A stretch of 64,000 nucleotides of DNA, taken from NCBI GenBank assembly GCA_900763875.1, contig CAAFLX010000021.1:65548-129547 (forward strand), read 5' to 3'. Below are positions 25,618-34,374 of the stretch, in pieces; position 1 is the first letter of the stretch, and each line of letters begins with the position of its first letter. The DNA comes from Clostridia bacterium. Its GTDB lineage: Bacteria > Bacillota > Clostridia > Christensenellales > CAG-917. The notes under the pieces are model-generated. The model was not told the DNA's origin. It worked only from the letters and a program-made list of their open reading frames with translations, and made no database searches. The translations under genes were made by a program, and so were the position numbers.

Positions 25618-27042
25618 TTATGCAAAGGTATGAATAGCCTTGTAAATATTCGCCGATATTTCTTCGATAACGCTTTGAAGTTTTGCCGTATCGAAGGAAC
25701 GCTTACCGCATCCGTCGGTTGCTATTTGTTTGAATCCCGATGAAATCGGCGTCCAGATTTGCTTGACCGCGCTAATGGACGGCATAACCTCCAAAACGCC
25801 AGAATCGAGGTTTCTATAGGTGATTTGAGACGCTAAAGACTCTGTTTGTGCAATTACGTCGCTTCTTGCGGCAACAACGCCGAGCATATCCGCACGAGCT
25901 TTCACCATTTCGTAACCCGTTGCGAATTCGACAAACTTGACAGCCCAATCACGGTTTTTGGTATAACTGCTCACCGCATATCCGTTCACGCCGCCCATGG
26001 TTTGTTGCTCGATCCACAGATCACCGTTTTTGATATCTTGTTGAGTGGTTATATCTCCGTCCTTCGGAAGTTTCGGCAGTCCTGTAATAACGAGATTCTC
26101 TTTCGCCTTTGCGTCCGCGCTCGCCTGATCGAGTCCCTCTTTTTGATATTGAAGCGACATCTCTTTCAAGAACTGTGAAGTGATATCCGGAGTGGTTATC
26201 GTTGCAAAAATCGTTCCGTTTGCAAGCATGGGCGCGCGACCGTTTGTAAACGAATCGTCAATACACTTTTCATCCATGACGCCGGCAAGCTCCCACATAA
26301 TCTTTGCACCCTTCACCGCATTGCCTTTTGCTATACCTATATCCTTGTCGTCGGTGTTGTTGTTGCCAAACACGTATGCGCCGTACGAAAGCAAGTAACC
26401 GATATTAAAATATTCGTTTCTCAGCTCGATGGCATAACCGAATTTATTGATGTCCGCTTCGCGAATACCTTTGCTGTATCTGTACATTTCCGTCCAATAT
26501 TCAACCATGTCCGGCACGTCGTTGCCATTCTTATCCCATTCGGTTTTCCAGTTGTCGGGAAGCGCGTCCTTGCGATAAAACAGTAACGGTTGTTGAACGT
26601 TTACCGGCACTCCGCAATAAACCGTTTTGCCATCGTAATTGTATTTGAAAGCATTCCATGCGTTTTGCGGAATTTTATCATAACAATCCATTTGCTCTAT
26701 ATCGAGCGGGATTATATGATGTTTTTCGACATACGACATGAGAATATCGTTTGCCTGATACAATACGTCTGGTCCGTGACCGTACGGTCCGTCTTTTTCA
26801 AGGTCGCTGTATTCGTCCATATTCGCATCGACGGCTTTTACTCCTTCGCTTGCATACTTTGCATTGAATGCGTCCAGCAATTCTTTGAGATATCCTTCTT
26901 TTTTTGCCGTATCGTTTTCAAGAATACGCAACACGACCTCTTTCTCATCTTTGTCATTGTTGCACGCGGCAAAGCAAAATGCTACCGTCGTCAGCACCAT
27001 AACAACGACCAAAAAAATCGTCACGAGTTTTCCCTTTCTCAT
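25618..27042 (-). CDS. malE: Maltodextrin-binding lipoprotein, MalE-like solute-binding protein
   Basis: 474 residues. The N-terminus has a lipoprotein signal with lipobox AFCFAAC, so the mature protein is tethered outside the membrane by its cysteine. The rest has the family-1 extracellular solute-binding layout (ADVLYQANDILMSYVEKHHIIPLD-type region, PQNAWNAFKYNGK-type open/close hinge, a late GYAVSSYTKNRDWAVKFVEFATG block). It would deliver malto-oligosaccharides to MalFG. Overlaps the neopullulanase gene by 4 bp. Confidence 0.92.
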   Translation of the reverse strand: MRKGKLVTIFLVVVMVLTTVAFCFAACNNDKDEKEVVLRILENDTAKKEGYLKELLDAFNAKYASEGVKAVDANMDEYSDLEKDGPYGHGPDVLYQANDILMSYVEKHHIIPLDIEQMDCYDKIPQNAWNAFKYNYDGKTVYCGVPVNVQQPLLFYRKDALPDNWKTEWDKNGNDVPDMVEYWTEMYRYSKGIREADINKFGYAIELRNEYFNIGYLLSYGAYVFGNNNTDDKDIGIAKGNAVKGAKIMWELAGVMDEKCIDDSFTNGRAPMLANGTIFATITTPDITSQFLKEMSLQYQKEGLDQASADAKAKENLVITGLPKLPKDGDITTQQDIKNGDLWIEQQTMGGVNGYAVSSYTKNRDWAVKFVEFATGYEMVKARADMLGVVAARSDVIAQTESLASQITYRNLDSGVLEVMPSISAVKQIWTPISSGFKQIATDGCGKRSFDTAKLQSVIEEISANIYKAIHTFA

Positions 27043-28736
27043 AATTTTTCTCCTTCTATAACAAAGGAATCGGCATTGCCGTCCTTACTGTTATTATATT
27101 CTATCAACGGCTTTGCGCCAACCCCCTTTTTTTTGCCTCGGCGCACAATCAACCGCAAAACCTGTTCCTCGCTTGCTCGTTCAATAACCAATGCTTCGTT
27201 TTGAGAAAAAATCTTTAATTTTCCGCTCTTTATTGCAGGCTGACGTTTCAAAGCGAGCAATTCTTTGAGCGAGGTTTGAAACCTCTTTATTTCCTCATCT
27301 TCTAGTCTTGAAAAATCGAACGTTCTTCTGCAATCGGGATCATATTCGCCTTCGAGCAAAATATCCGTGCCATAGTACAAATTGAAACTTCCCGGCAAAA
27401 ATATCAGCGTCGCTATTGCACAAAGCAATCTGTTGCTGTCCTTTTTTATTTGTGTGTAAAATCTCGCCGTATCGTGACTATCGAGCAAATTGAACATCAT
27501 ATTGTTTGTGACGTCGCTATATCTCATATAAAGCGAATTGAGCTGCCCGGCAAGTTGCTTTCCGTCTATGCTCTCATCAACCCAAAAATCTATCATGCGC
27601 TTTGTGAGCGCATAGTTCATAATGGAATCGAACTGATCTCCTCTCAAAAAACTCTCGCTGTTATGCCAGTTTTCTCCAATCAACGCCGCGTTCGATTTTT
27701 GAGCTTTTACCGCTTCTCTCGCCTTTCTCCAAAAGCCGTGCGAAACCTCGTCGGACACGTCAAGACGCCACCCGTCCACATCGCATTCCTTCATCCAATA
27801 TACCATTACGCCAATAAGATAAGTTTGCACTTCCTTATTGCAAGTATTGAGTTTCGGCATATATTCACAATCTCCGAAGCATGCATAATTAGGCGGATTC
27901 TGTTCGACTTTTTCACCGTCTATGACAAACCAATCGAAGTATTTTGATTTTTTGCCGTATTTTATTACGTCTTTGAACTGCTCAAAATCCCTACTGACGT
28001 GGTTAAACACGGCGTCAAGCACGACTTTCAATCCTTTGTCATGAGCATTTGTTACCATTTTTTTCAAAGACTCTTTGTTGCCGAAAGACTCATCCACACA
28101 ATAGAAATCAATTGTGTCGTATTTATGGTTGGAGTTACTTTTGAAAATCGGCGTAAGGTAAATCGCCGTTGCGCCAAGTCCTTTGATATAGTCCAAATTT
28201 TCCGTTATTCCGTCAAGATTGCCCCCGAAAAACGACGTCGGAGTGGGCAAATCGCACCATTTGGCGTTAATTTTTGATTTAGCGGTATCCGTTTTGCAAA
28301 ATCTATCCACAAAGATTTGATAAAACACCGCATTGTTCAGCCATTCGACGTTTTGCATCACGTCGTCGTCATTGATGTATGCAAACTGAAAGCTATTAAA
28401 ATATGCTAAGTTAAAATTGTATGTGGAAACCAAGCCGTCTTCGCAAAAGTAGTACGACTTGTCATTGTTTTCAAAGTAAAATACATACGCAAGCCTTGGA
28501 TCGTCAAGACAAAGCGTCGTGCCGTAATAATCGAAATTCGCATCGCTTGCAATCAGTTCCAATTCTTGTCTAAACTGTTTTTGAGCGATGTGATATTTCG
28601 TATTGTACAAAACGGACAGGTTGCGTATCCTTTCGCCTTTTGCAAAGCGAATCCTCAATCCGACCGTCTTGTTGCCCGTAGCAAAGCAATAATTGCTTTC
28701 GGGACGATGGTAAATTGCCTGAATGTTCATTTTCAT
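27039..28736 (-). CDS. Cytoplasmic neopullulanase/cyclomaltodextrinase-type GH13 enzyme
   Basis: 565 residues without a signal peptide. An N-terminal CBM34-like beta domain (about 1-125) precedes the GH13 barrel. The four conserved regions are present: VVLDAVFNH, DGWRLDVSDE (nucleophile Asp), IGENWH (acid/base Glu) and NLLDSHDTARF (third Asp). Such enzymes hydrolyse maltodextrins, cyclodextrins or pullulan inside the cell. First gene of the maltodextrin operon, divergent from the LacI-type regulator. The start lacks an obvious SD, and a second ATG lies two codons downstream. Confidence 0.93.
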   Translation of the reverse strand: MKMNIQAIYHRPESNYCFATGNKTVGLRIRFAKGERIRNLSVLYNTKYHIAQKQFRQELELIASDANFDYYGTTLCLDDPRLAYVFYFENNDKSYYFCEDGLVSTYNFNLAYFNSFQFAYINDDDVMQNVEWLNNAVFYQIFVDRFCKTDTAKSKINAKWCDLPTPTSFFGGNLDGITENLDYIKGLGATAIYLTPIFKSNSNHKYDTIDFYCVDESFGNKESLKKMVTNAHDKGLKVVLDAVFNHVSRDFEQFKDVIKYGKKSKYFDWFVIDGEKVEQNPPNYACFGDCEYMPKLNTCNKEVQTYLIGVMVYWMKECDVDGWRLDVSDEVSHGFWRKAREAVKAQKSNAALIGENWHNSESFLRGDQFDSIMNYALTKRMIDFWVDESIDGKQLAGQLNSLYMRYSDVTNNMMFNLLDSHDTARFYTQIKKDSNRLLCAIATLIFLPGSFNLYYGTDILLEGEYDPDCRRTFDFSRLEDEEIKRFQTSLKELLALKRQPAIKSGKLKIFSQNEALVIERASEEQVLRLIVRRGKKKGVGAKPLIEYNNSKDGNADSFVIEGEKL

Positions 28737-28737
28737 A

Positions 28738-28766
28738 TTGATTTTTTTCTACTAAGATTGTATAAT
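28738..28766 (+). promoter_or_regulatory. Promoter of the LacI-type gene, predicted leaderless
   Basis: TTGATT (28738-28743), 17-bp spacer, TATAAT (28761-28766). The ATG at 28776 lies 9 nt after the -10. The -10 lies inside an imperfect palindrome, TAATCCGATTA, with a central CG that could be an auto-operator. Confidence 0.65.
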
Positions 28767-28787
28767 CCGATTATTATGAGCAAGAAA
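28759..28787 (-). promoter_or_regulatory. Possible promoter of the maltodextrin operon
   Basis: Minus-strand TTTCTT (28787-28782), 17-bp spacer, TATACA (28764-28759), overlapping the divergent lacI-type promoter and its palindrome. A weak match, chosen mainly by position. Confidence 0.4.
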
Positions 28788-29576
28788 GTCACAATGAGAG
28801 ATATTGCAAGAGAGACAGGCGTTTCTGTCGCTACCGTGAGTTACGTCCTTAACGACAAGGACGATTCGCGCATAAGCGAGGACACAAAACGCAAAATCTG
28901 GCAACTCGTCAATCTCTATAATTACCGCATCAACTTCTCGGCAAAATGCCTGAGCAGTGGCAACACCGACGTCGTAACGATATATATCGGCGACAACGAC
29001 GCCTCTGCCTACAAAGCCGAAACGATGCTCCTCATCCAAAGACTTTCCGATAAGCTCGCAAGCGTCGGATATTCCTTGCAGGTTACTTTTGACAAAACCG
29101 TCAAGCGTGTCACGAATTGCGATGCAATCATTTGCTACAACACCGACAACTCGTTTTTCCGTGCGCTTGGCGAGGTAAACTTTTGCCCGCTACTCGCACT
29201 CGATACGGTCATTCCGAACGGTGACTTGTTTTATCAAATCACAACCGATTACAACGCCGTGGCACAAAAAGCAAACTCCGTTTTCGGCACGGACAACTGG
29301 ACTGCCGTTGCGTTGAAACCAAACAGCGAAGAATTGAAGGAACGCATGTTGCAACAATTGAATCACGTTCAGTTTATAGAAGACGATTCCCCCGTTCCGA
29401 CAGAGTCACAAAATGTTGTCGTCCTTGGCAGTATGGTGTCGAAGTTTTGTCAAAAACCCGCTCCTGACGTTTTGACCATAGATTCTCATTCCGATGAAAA
29501 GATCGACAAAATCGTGGAGTGTCTTGATGTCGCAATCAATCGAAAAGAATCACTTCCTAACGATATACGAATTTGA
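28776..29576 (+). CDS. LacI/PurR-family transcriptional regulator with reduced sensor domain
   Basis: 266 residues from the ATG at 28776, against about 335 for typical LacI proteins. The N-terminal helix-turn-helix is classic (KVTMRDIARETGVSVATVSYVLNDKDD ... hinge NFSAKCLSSG). The sensor half is shortened and carries only part of the periplasmic-binding fold. Divergent from the neopullulanase operon, so it most likely represses maltodextrin genes and itself. No SD precedes the start; see the promoter entry. I rejected the longer in-frame start at 28566 because it lies within the opposing gene and has no homology. Confidence 0.88.
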   Translation: MSKKVTMRDIARETGVSVATVSYVLNDKDDSRISEDTKRKIWQLVNLYNYRINFSAKCLSSGNTDVVTIYIGDNDASAYKAETMLLIQRLSDKLASVGYSLQVTFDKTVKRVTNCDAIICYNTDNSFFRALGEVNFCPLLALDTVIPNGDLFYQITTDYNAVAQKANSVFGTDNWTAVALKPNSEELKERMLQQLNHVQFIEDDSPVPTESQNVVVLGSMVSKFCQKPAPDVLTIDSHSDEKIDKIVECLDVAINRKESLPNDIRI

Positions 29577-29597
29577 TTTTACACCGAAATTAGTTTT

Positions 29598-29624
29598 GCC
29601 CCTGCAACAAACCGTCGCAGGGGC
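29598..29624 (+). terminator. Hairpin between convergent lacI-type and lipoprotein genes
   Basis: An 8-bp stem GCCCCTGC / GCAGGGGC with an 11-nt loop, between two convergent genes. The downstream tract on the plus strand is T-rich but interrupted (ATTTATTATT). Confidence 0.55.
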
Positions 29625-29635
29625 ATTTATTATTG

Positions 29636-31369
29636 TTATGCTGTTGCTTGTACTTTATAAATATCGATGGTGCCCGTTTTATAGTTGTAAGTAACTCGAT
29701 ACTCGCCTGCTTCGGAGCAGCAAATGTTGTGCTTTCCTTCAACCGTGAATATTGCGTTTGCGTCGCCGGTCGTGCCGAGCTTATCCTTTCCAACCCAAAG
29801 GCCGCCTTCCTGCGCGCCGATATTATACGCGTCCAGACCGAATTCGGCATCTTTTTCAAACTTCAACGTAATTTCATAAACGTTTTTGTTTTCGCCATTC
29901 GCCGTCATCTTGAATTCGTCTTTGAATTCGTGGTTCCAGCCGTTCATCGTGCCTTTGACAAAAACATCTTTGCCTACTTTTGCGATAGTCAAAACCTTGC
30001 TGTAAGAGTTGAACGTTATGTTATAAGTTCCGCTCTCGCCGACTTTAACGTTTTTGCTATTCTTGCTTACTGCCGAAAAACCTACCGAGCCGACAAGATA
30101 TTCCGCATCATATGCAAAAGCCACGTTGTCCCATGTAAGTGCTTCGTCAGTTGTTTTGTGTGCGCGGACAACCAACTCTTCGTCCTTGTTGAGCACAACG
30201 TTTTCCAAGGTGTAAACGTCACCTTTTTGTATCATCTTGTATTTTGCTTGGTTTTCCGACTTTTGATAGTCACCCCAATTTCCGCCAAGTATTGTGCCAT
30301 CGATGAAGTAGTTATATTCTGTTGCGTCAACCGCGCTCTTGGTTGCGGAGATAGTTTTGCTTTCGGGATCGAGAACAAAGTCATATATGCCTGCTTCTTT
30401 GGTTTTTATATTACCTACAAGTTTGCCGGTTTCATCGGTTTTCCCGGTAAACAATGCGATACTTGCCTCATCAACGTTGGTAATGTTGAAATATTGGCTG
30501 TTTTCTTTGATCTCATCGCCTTTTGTTACGGCGCCCATGAACATGAATTCTTCACCCGCTTTGAGTTGAACTTTCAACGTGTGTTTACCGTCCGCTCCCG
30601 CTACGAAACGAGTTGCCGGCGAGAAAACGTTTGCCCAGTTGGTGATTCCTGCGCCTTTGATGTAATAATTGACGACTTCTTGCACTTCAACGGGCGTTGC
30701 GTCGCCGTTACGCGTGACGGTCAGGCGGTTGTTGCTTGTATTGGAATCGGTTGTGAGCGTGAGCGTGTAATTGCCGTCTTGCTTGACGCTGATATTTTTA
30801 TTTTCGTCAAGACCGGTGGCAGCTTCCATGTATTCGTCCGCACCTACAAGGTTTCTGAAAGAAGCGCGTGCGCCGTCTTTATTGTTGTAATCAAGAATAC
30901 CCGTATCAAGCAACACCGTGAGTTGGAAAGCGTCGCCGACGTGCAAATCGATTTTCATTTCAAACACGTTGTTTTTGCCCGCTACTTTGGTCATATGATA
31001 GTTGGTTGCAAGATTGTTGCCCCAACCGTTCATAGTGCCGGAAATAACCCAGTCTCTCGTATCGACAAAACTGTTGTCTTGCCATTGCGCATACGCTTTT
31101 GCGTCCTCTTTCATCGGAGCGTCAAAATCGAACGCCTTTGCACTGGTCGGAGTAACAAACCAACCCTTGAAAGTAAAGCCTTCTTTTGTCGGTGCTTCCG
31201 GCATAGTAGGCGCTTTGCCCTTTTCAACCTTTTGCGTTGACAAAACGGTTGTTCCGTCGTTGTCGTACAAAGTGAGCGTAACAGTTTCCGTTTCGTTGCA
31301 AGCAACCATAGAAAGCGTCATCGCCACAATGAGCAACGCAATCGATACAATAGATAAAACTTTTCTCAT
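29636..31369 (-). CDS. Surface lipoprotein with InlB-type repeat and four starch-binding-like modules
   Basis: 577 residues. Lipoprotein signal with lipobox SMVAC near residue 24. Residues about 27-95 form an InlB/Listeria-Bacteroides B-repeat (EGFTFKGWF). Then come four similar modules of about 110 residues, each opening like VISGTMNGWG, YYIKGAGITNW, YFIDGTILGGNWG and VFVKGTMNGWN, with aromatic residues and FEMKIDLHVGD/AEFGLDAYNIG-type strands. The layout recalls SusE/SusF and amylase-associated starch-binding modules. It sits convergent to the LacI-type gene, with its own strong promoter and palindromic operator, and no enzyme motif. Role as a cell-surface starch or glycogen binder is inference. 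Confidence 0.82.
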   Translation of the reverse strand: MRKVLSIVSIALLIVAMTLSMVACNETETVTLTLYDNDGTTVLSTQKVEKGKAPTMPEAPTKEGFTFKGWFVTPTSAKAFDFDAPMKEDAKAYAQWQDNSFVDTRDWVISGTMNGWGNNLATNYHMTKVAGKNNVFEMKIDLHVGDAFQLTVLLDTGILDYNNKDGARASFRNLVGADEYMEAATGLDENKNISVKQDGNYTLTLTTDSNTSNNRLTVTRNGDATPVEVQEVVNYYIKGAGITNWANVFSPATRFVAGADGKHTLKVQLKAGEEFMFMGAVTKGDEIKENSQYFNITNVDEASIALFTGKTDETGKLVGNIKTKEAGIYDFVLDPESKTISATKSAVDATEYNYFIDGTILGGNWGDYQKSENQAKYKMIQKGDVYTLENVVLNKDEELVVRAHKTTDEALTWDNVAFAYDAEYLVGSVGFSAVSKNSKNVKVGESGTYNITFNSYSKVLTIAKVGKDVFVKGTMNGWNHEFKDEFKMTANGENKNVYEITLKFEKDAEFGLDAYNIGAQEGGLWVGKDKLGTTGDANAIFTVEGKHNICCSEAGEYRVTYNYKTGTIDIYKVQATA

Positions 31370-31399
31370 AATTCCTCCTTGAAAAGCATTGCTTTCTCT

Positions 31400-31428
31400 G
31401 CTTAACCGTTTGCTTAATCGTTAAGCAA
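31400..31428 (-). promoter_or_regulatory. LacI-type operator pair at the lipoprotein transcription start
   Basis: Perfect palindrome TTGCTTAATCGTTAAGCAA (31410-31428) centred on CG, covering the predicted transcription start, plus an overlapping second CG-centred half-match (GCTTAACCGTTTGC, 31400-31413). This is the shape of LacI/MalR operators and is probably bound by the regulator at 28776. Confidence 0.65.
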
Positions 31429-31432
31429 TTTT

Positions 31433-31461
31433 ATAATACCCCTTAAATCTTGGCTTGTCAA
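31433..31461 (-). promoter_or_regulatory. Strong promoter of the starch-binding lipoprotein
   Basis: Minus-strand TTGACA (31461-31456), 17-bp spacer, TATTAT (31438-31433). The leader ends in an AAGGAGGAATT SD just before the ATG. Confidence 0.8.
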
Positions 31462-31669
31462 TACCCCGTTTTTAGTTTTTTATTAGGATATTCTTCATTA
31501 TTTCAATTTGTGAAAAGTAAAAAATATAACAACACAAGAGAGTATCGTGCATTTTGGTTATGTACACAATTTGGGCGCAACCACTTTTTTAAGTTTATTC
31601 AAACTAATTTTTTGATTTGTTTCGTTTCGCAATTTTTAGATTTGACAATTTTTGCGAAATACTGCAAAA

Positions 31670-31789
31670 ATGAGAATAGAAAACATTGCTATAAACTCAA
31701 CAATTGATGCCATGTTAAAAACCGGCGAACTCGAAAAAATTATCGAAAATGGCCGCATCAAATTACGTGCTACGCATCAAGATGTTTAG
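31670..31789 (+). other. Possible 39-residue ORF or gene remnant
   Basis: An ATG-started frame whose amphipathic start (MRIENIAINSTIDAML) and lysine/glutamate content look protein-like, but there is no SD or clear promoter. It stands alone in 31462-32155, a 0.7-kb AT-rich stretch with no other supportable gene. It may be the end of a decayed gene. Confidence 0.25.
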
Positions 31790-31893
31790 TTGTTTAGAAA
31801 GGTGCACACAGCATCTATTCGCACTGAATATCTAGGCTATCAAGAGCATAGAGATTCAAATCAATTGATGCATTTTTTTGCTCACCAAAAGCC

Positions 31894-31934
31894 AATAATA
31901 CGAACTCAGATAATGGGTTCGTATTATTTTTTCT
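31894..31934 (+). terminator. Terminator-like hairpin in the 31.5-32.1 kb gap
   Basis: A perfect 12-bp stem AATAATACGAAC / GTTCGTATTATT with an 11-nt loop and T-rich downstream (TTTTC). No full gene precedes it on either strand, which supports the idea that a gene decayed here. Confidence 0.6.
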
Positions 31935-32070
31935 TCGAGAATTTTTTGCAACAAAATTACGCCTATAAATTCTTAGGATTTATAAAAATCTCGTATTGTT
32001 GATTTTTTGCAATCAAACCGCACACTATTTATTATGGTGCAAAAACTTGGACTATTGAAATAATGAACAA

Positions 32071-32134
32071 AAAAACACTCTTTTGCAAGCACGTCACATG
32101 CGCTAATGCGTGCGTGACGAGCAAACAAAAGAGT
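32071..32134 (-). terminator. Long composite terminator of typA
   Basis: AACACTCTTTTG pairs with CAAAAGAGTGTT over a 40-nt interior that itself folds (CGTCAC / GTGACG). On the minus strand the hairpin is followed by a seven-T tract, 22 nt after the typA stop. The same ACACYCTTTTG...CAAAAGRGTGT design recurs at 59999-60095. Confidence 0.75.
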
Positions 32135-32155
32135 GTTGTTGGCAACGTTATTTGC

Positions 32156-33985
32156 TTAATCGGAAAGTTTTTTGCCAAAGGCAAGTTTAAGTCGTTCAGA
32201 ACCCGACAATATAATCTTTCTTATGCGGATATTCTTTGGCGTGACTTCGAGCATTTCGTCGTCGTTGAGGAATTCGATTGCCTCTTCGAGACTGAATTTG
32301 CGAGGAGTATTGAGGCGAAGAGCCTCGTCAGAGCCTGCGGCGCGCATATTGGTGACGTGCTTGCGCTTGCAGACGTTGACGCGTATATCCTCGTTTTTGG
32401 GTGACATACCGACAACCATACCCTCGTAGACGGGGGTTTGCGGATCGATGAACAGAACGCCTCTATCTTGCGCATTGAAAAGCCCGTAGGTTGCCGCCTC
32501 GCCCGTTTCGAAAGCGACAAGCGAACCGGTGAATCTGCGAGGAATCGGCCCTTTGAAAGGCGCGTATCCTGCAAAGAGTTGGTTCATAACGCCCTCGCCC
32601 TTGGTGTCTGTCAAGAACTCGTTTTTGAATCCGAAAAGACCGCGCGCAGGCACTTTGAATTCCATACGGATACGACTGCCTTGTGGAGTCATTGTGACAA
32701 GCTCGCCTTTTCTTACGCCCATACGCTCCATAACCGCGCCGACGCATTCGGAGGGCACGTCCACAAAAAGCTGTTCCATAGGCTCGCACTTGACGCCGTC
32801 AATATCCTTCAAAATGACCTTGGGGGTGCTGACGCCAAACTCATAGCCCTCTCTACGCATAGTTTCGATGAGAATTGAAAGGTGCATTTCGCCTCTACCG
32901 CAAACCTTGAAGGTGTCCGCGCTCTCCGTTTGATAAACGCGAAGCGAAACGTCTTTCAAAAGCTCCTTAAAGAGCCTGTCGCGCAGGTGACGAGAGGTGA
33001 CGAATTTGCCCTCTTTGCCGGCAAACGGACTGTCGTTGACGCTGAAATTCATCTCGATTGTAGGCTCGCCGATTTTGACGAACGGTACAGGCTCGATTTT
33101 TGCAGGCGAACAAATTGTGTTGCCGATTGTGATATTTTCGATACCGCTGAAACACACGATGTCGCCCACCATAGCGTTGTCAACGGGCACGCGTTTAAGT
33201 CCCTCGATTTGGAAGAGGTTGACGATCTTGCTCTTGTAAGGAGAAATGCCGCTATGGTAGTCGCAAACGACCACTTCTTTTGCCATATCCACTTTGCCTC
33301 TTTCGATTCTGCCAATACCGATTCTGCCGACATACTCGTTGTAGTCGATTGCGCTGACGAGGAGTTGAAGGTCGCCTTCTTCGTCGCCCTCGGGGGCAGG
33401 AATATAGTCCAAAATCGTATCGAAAAGAGGTTTGAGGTCAGTGCCGGGCACGTGATAGTCGCGCGTTGCCGTGGCTTGCTTGCCGCTGCAATACAAGATT
33501 GGGCTTTGAAGTTGCTCGTCGGTTGCGTCAAGGTCGAGCAAAAGCTCCAACACCTCGTCGCCCACCTCGTCGAGTCTGGCGTCGGGCTTGTCGATTTTGT
33601 TGACGACAATGATAATTCTAAGCCCCAAAGCAAGAGCTTTTTCAACGACGAAACGCGTTTGAGGCATAGGCCCTTCTTGGGAATCAACAAGGAGCACAAC
33701 ACCGTTGACCATCTTCAAAACACGCTCTACTTCGCCTGAAAAATCGGCGTGTCCCGGTGTGTCGATGACGTTGATTTTGACGCCGTTGTAGTGAATGGAC
33801 GTGTTTTTTGCAAGAATGGTGATGCCCCTCTCTCTTTCGAGGTCGCCCGAGTCCATAACGCAAGTTGCGACTTGCTGATTCTCTCTGAAAGTGCCCGATT
33901 GTTTGAGCATACCGTCCACAAGCGTGGTTTTGCCGTGGTCTACGTGTGCAATGATTGCGATGTTTCTCAAATCGTTTCTGACCAT
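32156..33985 (-). CDS. typA: Ribosome-associated translational GTPase TypA/BipA
   Basis: 609 residues, the normal size. G1 AHVDHGKTTL is near residue 13, then RERGITILAKNTS, DTPGHADF (G3), NKIDKPDA (G4) and elongation-factor-like domains II, III and V, followed by the BipA-specific C-terminal domain. It assists 50S assembly and stress or cold adaptation in relatives. SD GAAGG. A plausible promoter is at 34130-34159 and a composite terminator follows. Confidence 0.95.
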   Translation of the reverse strand: MVRNDLRNIAIIAHVDHGKTTLVDGMLKQSGTFRENQQVATCVMDSGDLERERGITILAKNTSIHYNGVKINVIDTPGHADFSGEVERVLKMVNGVVLLVDSQEGPMPQTRFVVEKALALGLRIIIVVNKIDKPDARLDEVGDEVLELLLDLDATDEQLQSPILYCSGKQATATRDYHVPGTDLKPLFDTILDYIPAPEGDEEGDLQLLVSAIDYNEYVGRIGIGRIERGKVDMAKEVVVCDYHSGISPYKSKIVNLFQIEGLKRVPVDNAMVGDIVCFSGIENITIGNTICSPAKIEPVPFVKIGEPTIEMNFSVNDSPFAGKEGKFVTSRHLRDRLFKELLKDVSLRVYQTESADTFKVCGRGEMHLSILIETMRREGYEFGVSTPKVILKDIDGVKCEPMEQLFVDVPSECVGAVMERMGVRKGELVTMTPQGSRIRMEFKVPARGLFGFKNEFLTDTKGEGVMNQLFAGYAPFKGPIPRRFTGSLVAFETGEAATYGLFNAQDRGVLFIDPQTPVYEGMVVGMSPKNEDIRVNVCKRKHVTNMRAAGSDEALRLNTPRKFSLEEAIEFLNDDEMLEVTPKNIRIRKIILSGSERLKLAFGKKLSD

Positions 33986-34129
33986 AATAAGCCTTCTTTT
34001 CCTCTATTTTTGCGCAAATTGAACGGAATATTGCGCCTTTTTGCATCCGTCGAAGTTCTGAAAGCACATTTTTGCGTCCAAAATCACGACGGAGAGATTT
34101 GCGTTGATTTCGTCTATAAAACTTGTGAT

Positions 34130-34159
34130 ATTTTAACACACATTTTATACGTTTGGCAA
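34130..34159 (-). promoter_or_regulatory. Possible typA promoter
   Basis: Minus-strand TTGCCA (34159-34154), 18-bp spacer, TAAAAT (34135-34130), giving a leader of about 140 nt. The remainder of 33986-34374 is AT-rich and non-coding. Confidence 0.45.
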
Positions 34160-34317
34160 ATCGTTGCGAGGGGTAAAGGAAAAAATATTGCATATTTTTG
34201 CAATCATCCGCAAAAATTTAGAGATTTTTAATCGACAAAAAATGCAATTTGTACGACTATTTGCAATCATCACCATTTCTGCCTAGTTCATTTTCCTTTC
34301 AAAATCGCAACAAAGCA

Positions 34318-34345
34318 TTGCGAAAGTCGTTATTTATGCTATAAT
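34318..34345 (+). promoter_or_regulatory. Promoter of the L-serine dehydratase gene
   Basis: TTGCGA (34318-34323), 16-bp spacer, TATAAT (34340-34345), followed by a short leader with CGGAG about 6 nt before the ATG. Confidence 0.7.
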
Positions 34346-34374
34346 AAATCGGAGCAAACCACTCGGAGCATACT

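Noticed and set aside
28566..28775. N-terminal extension of the LacI-type regulator
   Set aside because: It lies inside the opposing neopullulanase gene and upstream of the promoter. The helix-turn-helix begins right after the ATG at 28776.
29633..31240. 535-codon plus-strand frame opposite the starch-binding lipoprotein
   Set aside because: The minus-strand frame has a signal peptide, lipobox, SD and promoter; this one has none.
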